Below are positions 5,242 through 5,278 of a stretch of 5,278 bases of DNA, piece by piece; position 1 is the first letter of the stretch; the number at the start of each line of letters is the position of its first letter. The notes under the pieces were generated by a model that saw only the letters and a list, made by a program, of their open reading frames with translations, had not been told where the DNA came from and ran no database searches. This DNA is from an uncultured Chlorobiaceae bacterium (GTDB taxonomy: Bacteria; Bacteroidota; Chlorobiia; Chlorobiales; Chlorobiaceae): contig CAILXE010000365.1 of assembly GCA_903838095.1 (NCBI GenBank), positions 1 through 5,278 of the forward strand, given 5' to 3'. A program made the translations under genes and the position numbers.

Positions 5242-5278
5242 ATGTCTGGCCATCTTGATCTGATCGACCTTAAAATTA
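5242..5278 (+). CDS. Possible start of an unidentified gene, cut by window edge
   Basis: Only 12 codons are visible, reading MSGHLDLIDLKI. An AAAAAGGG ends 8 nt before the ATG, acceptable spacing for a Shine-Dalgarno sequence. The gene would be divergent from the desaturase. An earlier ATG at 5223 is in another frame and stops after 11 codons. Too little is present to suggest a function, and the call rests on the ribosome site and the open frame to the edge. Confidence 0.45.
   Translation, partial: MSGHLDLIDLKI

Noticed and set aside
5085..5278. Minus-strand frame open to the right edge (over 60 codons)
   Set aside because: Very AT-rich, low-complexity translation with no recognisable motif, overlapping a better-supported plus-strand start at 5242.

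Overview
The window looks like chromosomal DNA from a green sulfur bacterium (Chlorobi, Chlorobium/Pelodictyon type). This is an inference from the gene content. A plant/cyanobacterial-style (CrtP/CrtQ family) carotene desaturase occurs beside a BshB1-type bacillithiol deacetylase. Cyanobacteria share the first trait but are not known for bacillithiol, whereas green sulfur bacteria use the CrtP/CrtQ route and make a bacillithiol-type thiol. Base composition is moderate, with AT-rich spacers. No mobile element, rRNA, tRNA or CRISPR array is visible.

Layout. Positions 1-607 (minus) hold the N-terminal six-sevenths of bshB1, which runs off the left edge. A 60-bp divergent gap separates it from dut (668-1120, plus), a complete trimeric dUTPase. 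The convergent gap 1121-1210 contains an imperfect palindrome with 17-nt arms, built from a REP-like TGAGCGAAG motif. Four minus-strand genes then fill 1211-4876. In transcription order they are a carotene desaturase (crtP-like, 3515-4876), a DUF2064/TIGR04282-type nucleotidyltransferase-like protein (2796-3407), a TIGR04283-type family 2 glycosyltransferase (2122-2814, overlapping its predecessor by 19 bp), and an unrecognised protein made mostly of 27-residue repeats (1211-2098). An AT-rich, gene-free stretch of about 365 bp lies upstream of the desaturase. The first 12 codons of a possible plus-strand gene start at 5242, at the right edge.

How the genes may work together. The four minus-strand genes are plausibly one transcription unit. 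It would link a carotenoid desaturation step to a two-protein sugar transfer module and a low-charge, Ser/Thr/Gly-rich amphipathic repeat protein. In green sulfur bacteria carotenoids are glycosylated and partition into chlorosomes, so a role in pigment, envelope or surface lipid decoration is an attractive but unproven idea. The repeat protein is the least explained and most interesting item in the window. Its best repeats differ mainly at synonymous sites, so the 27-residue unit is maintained by selection on the protein. bshB1 (thiol cofactor synthesis) and dut (nucleotide pool sanitation) look like unrelated housekeeping neighbours.
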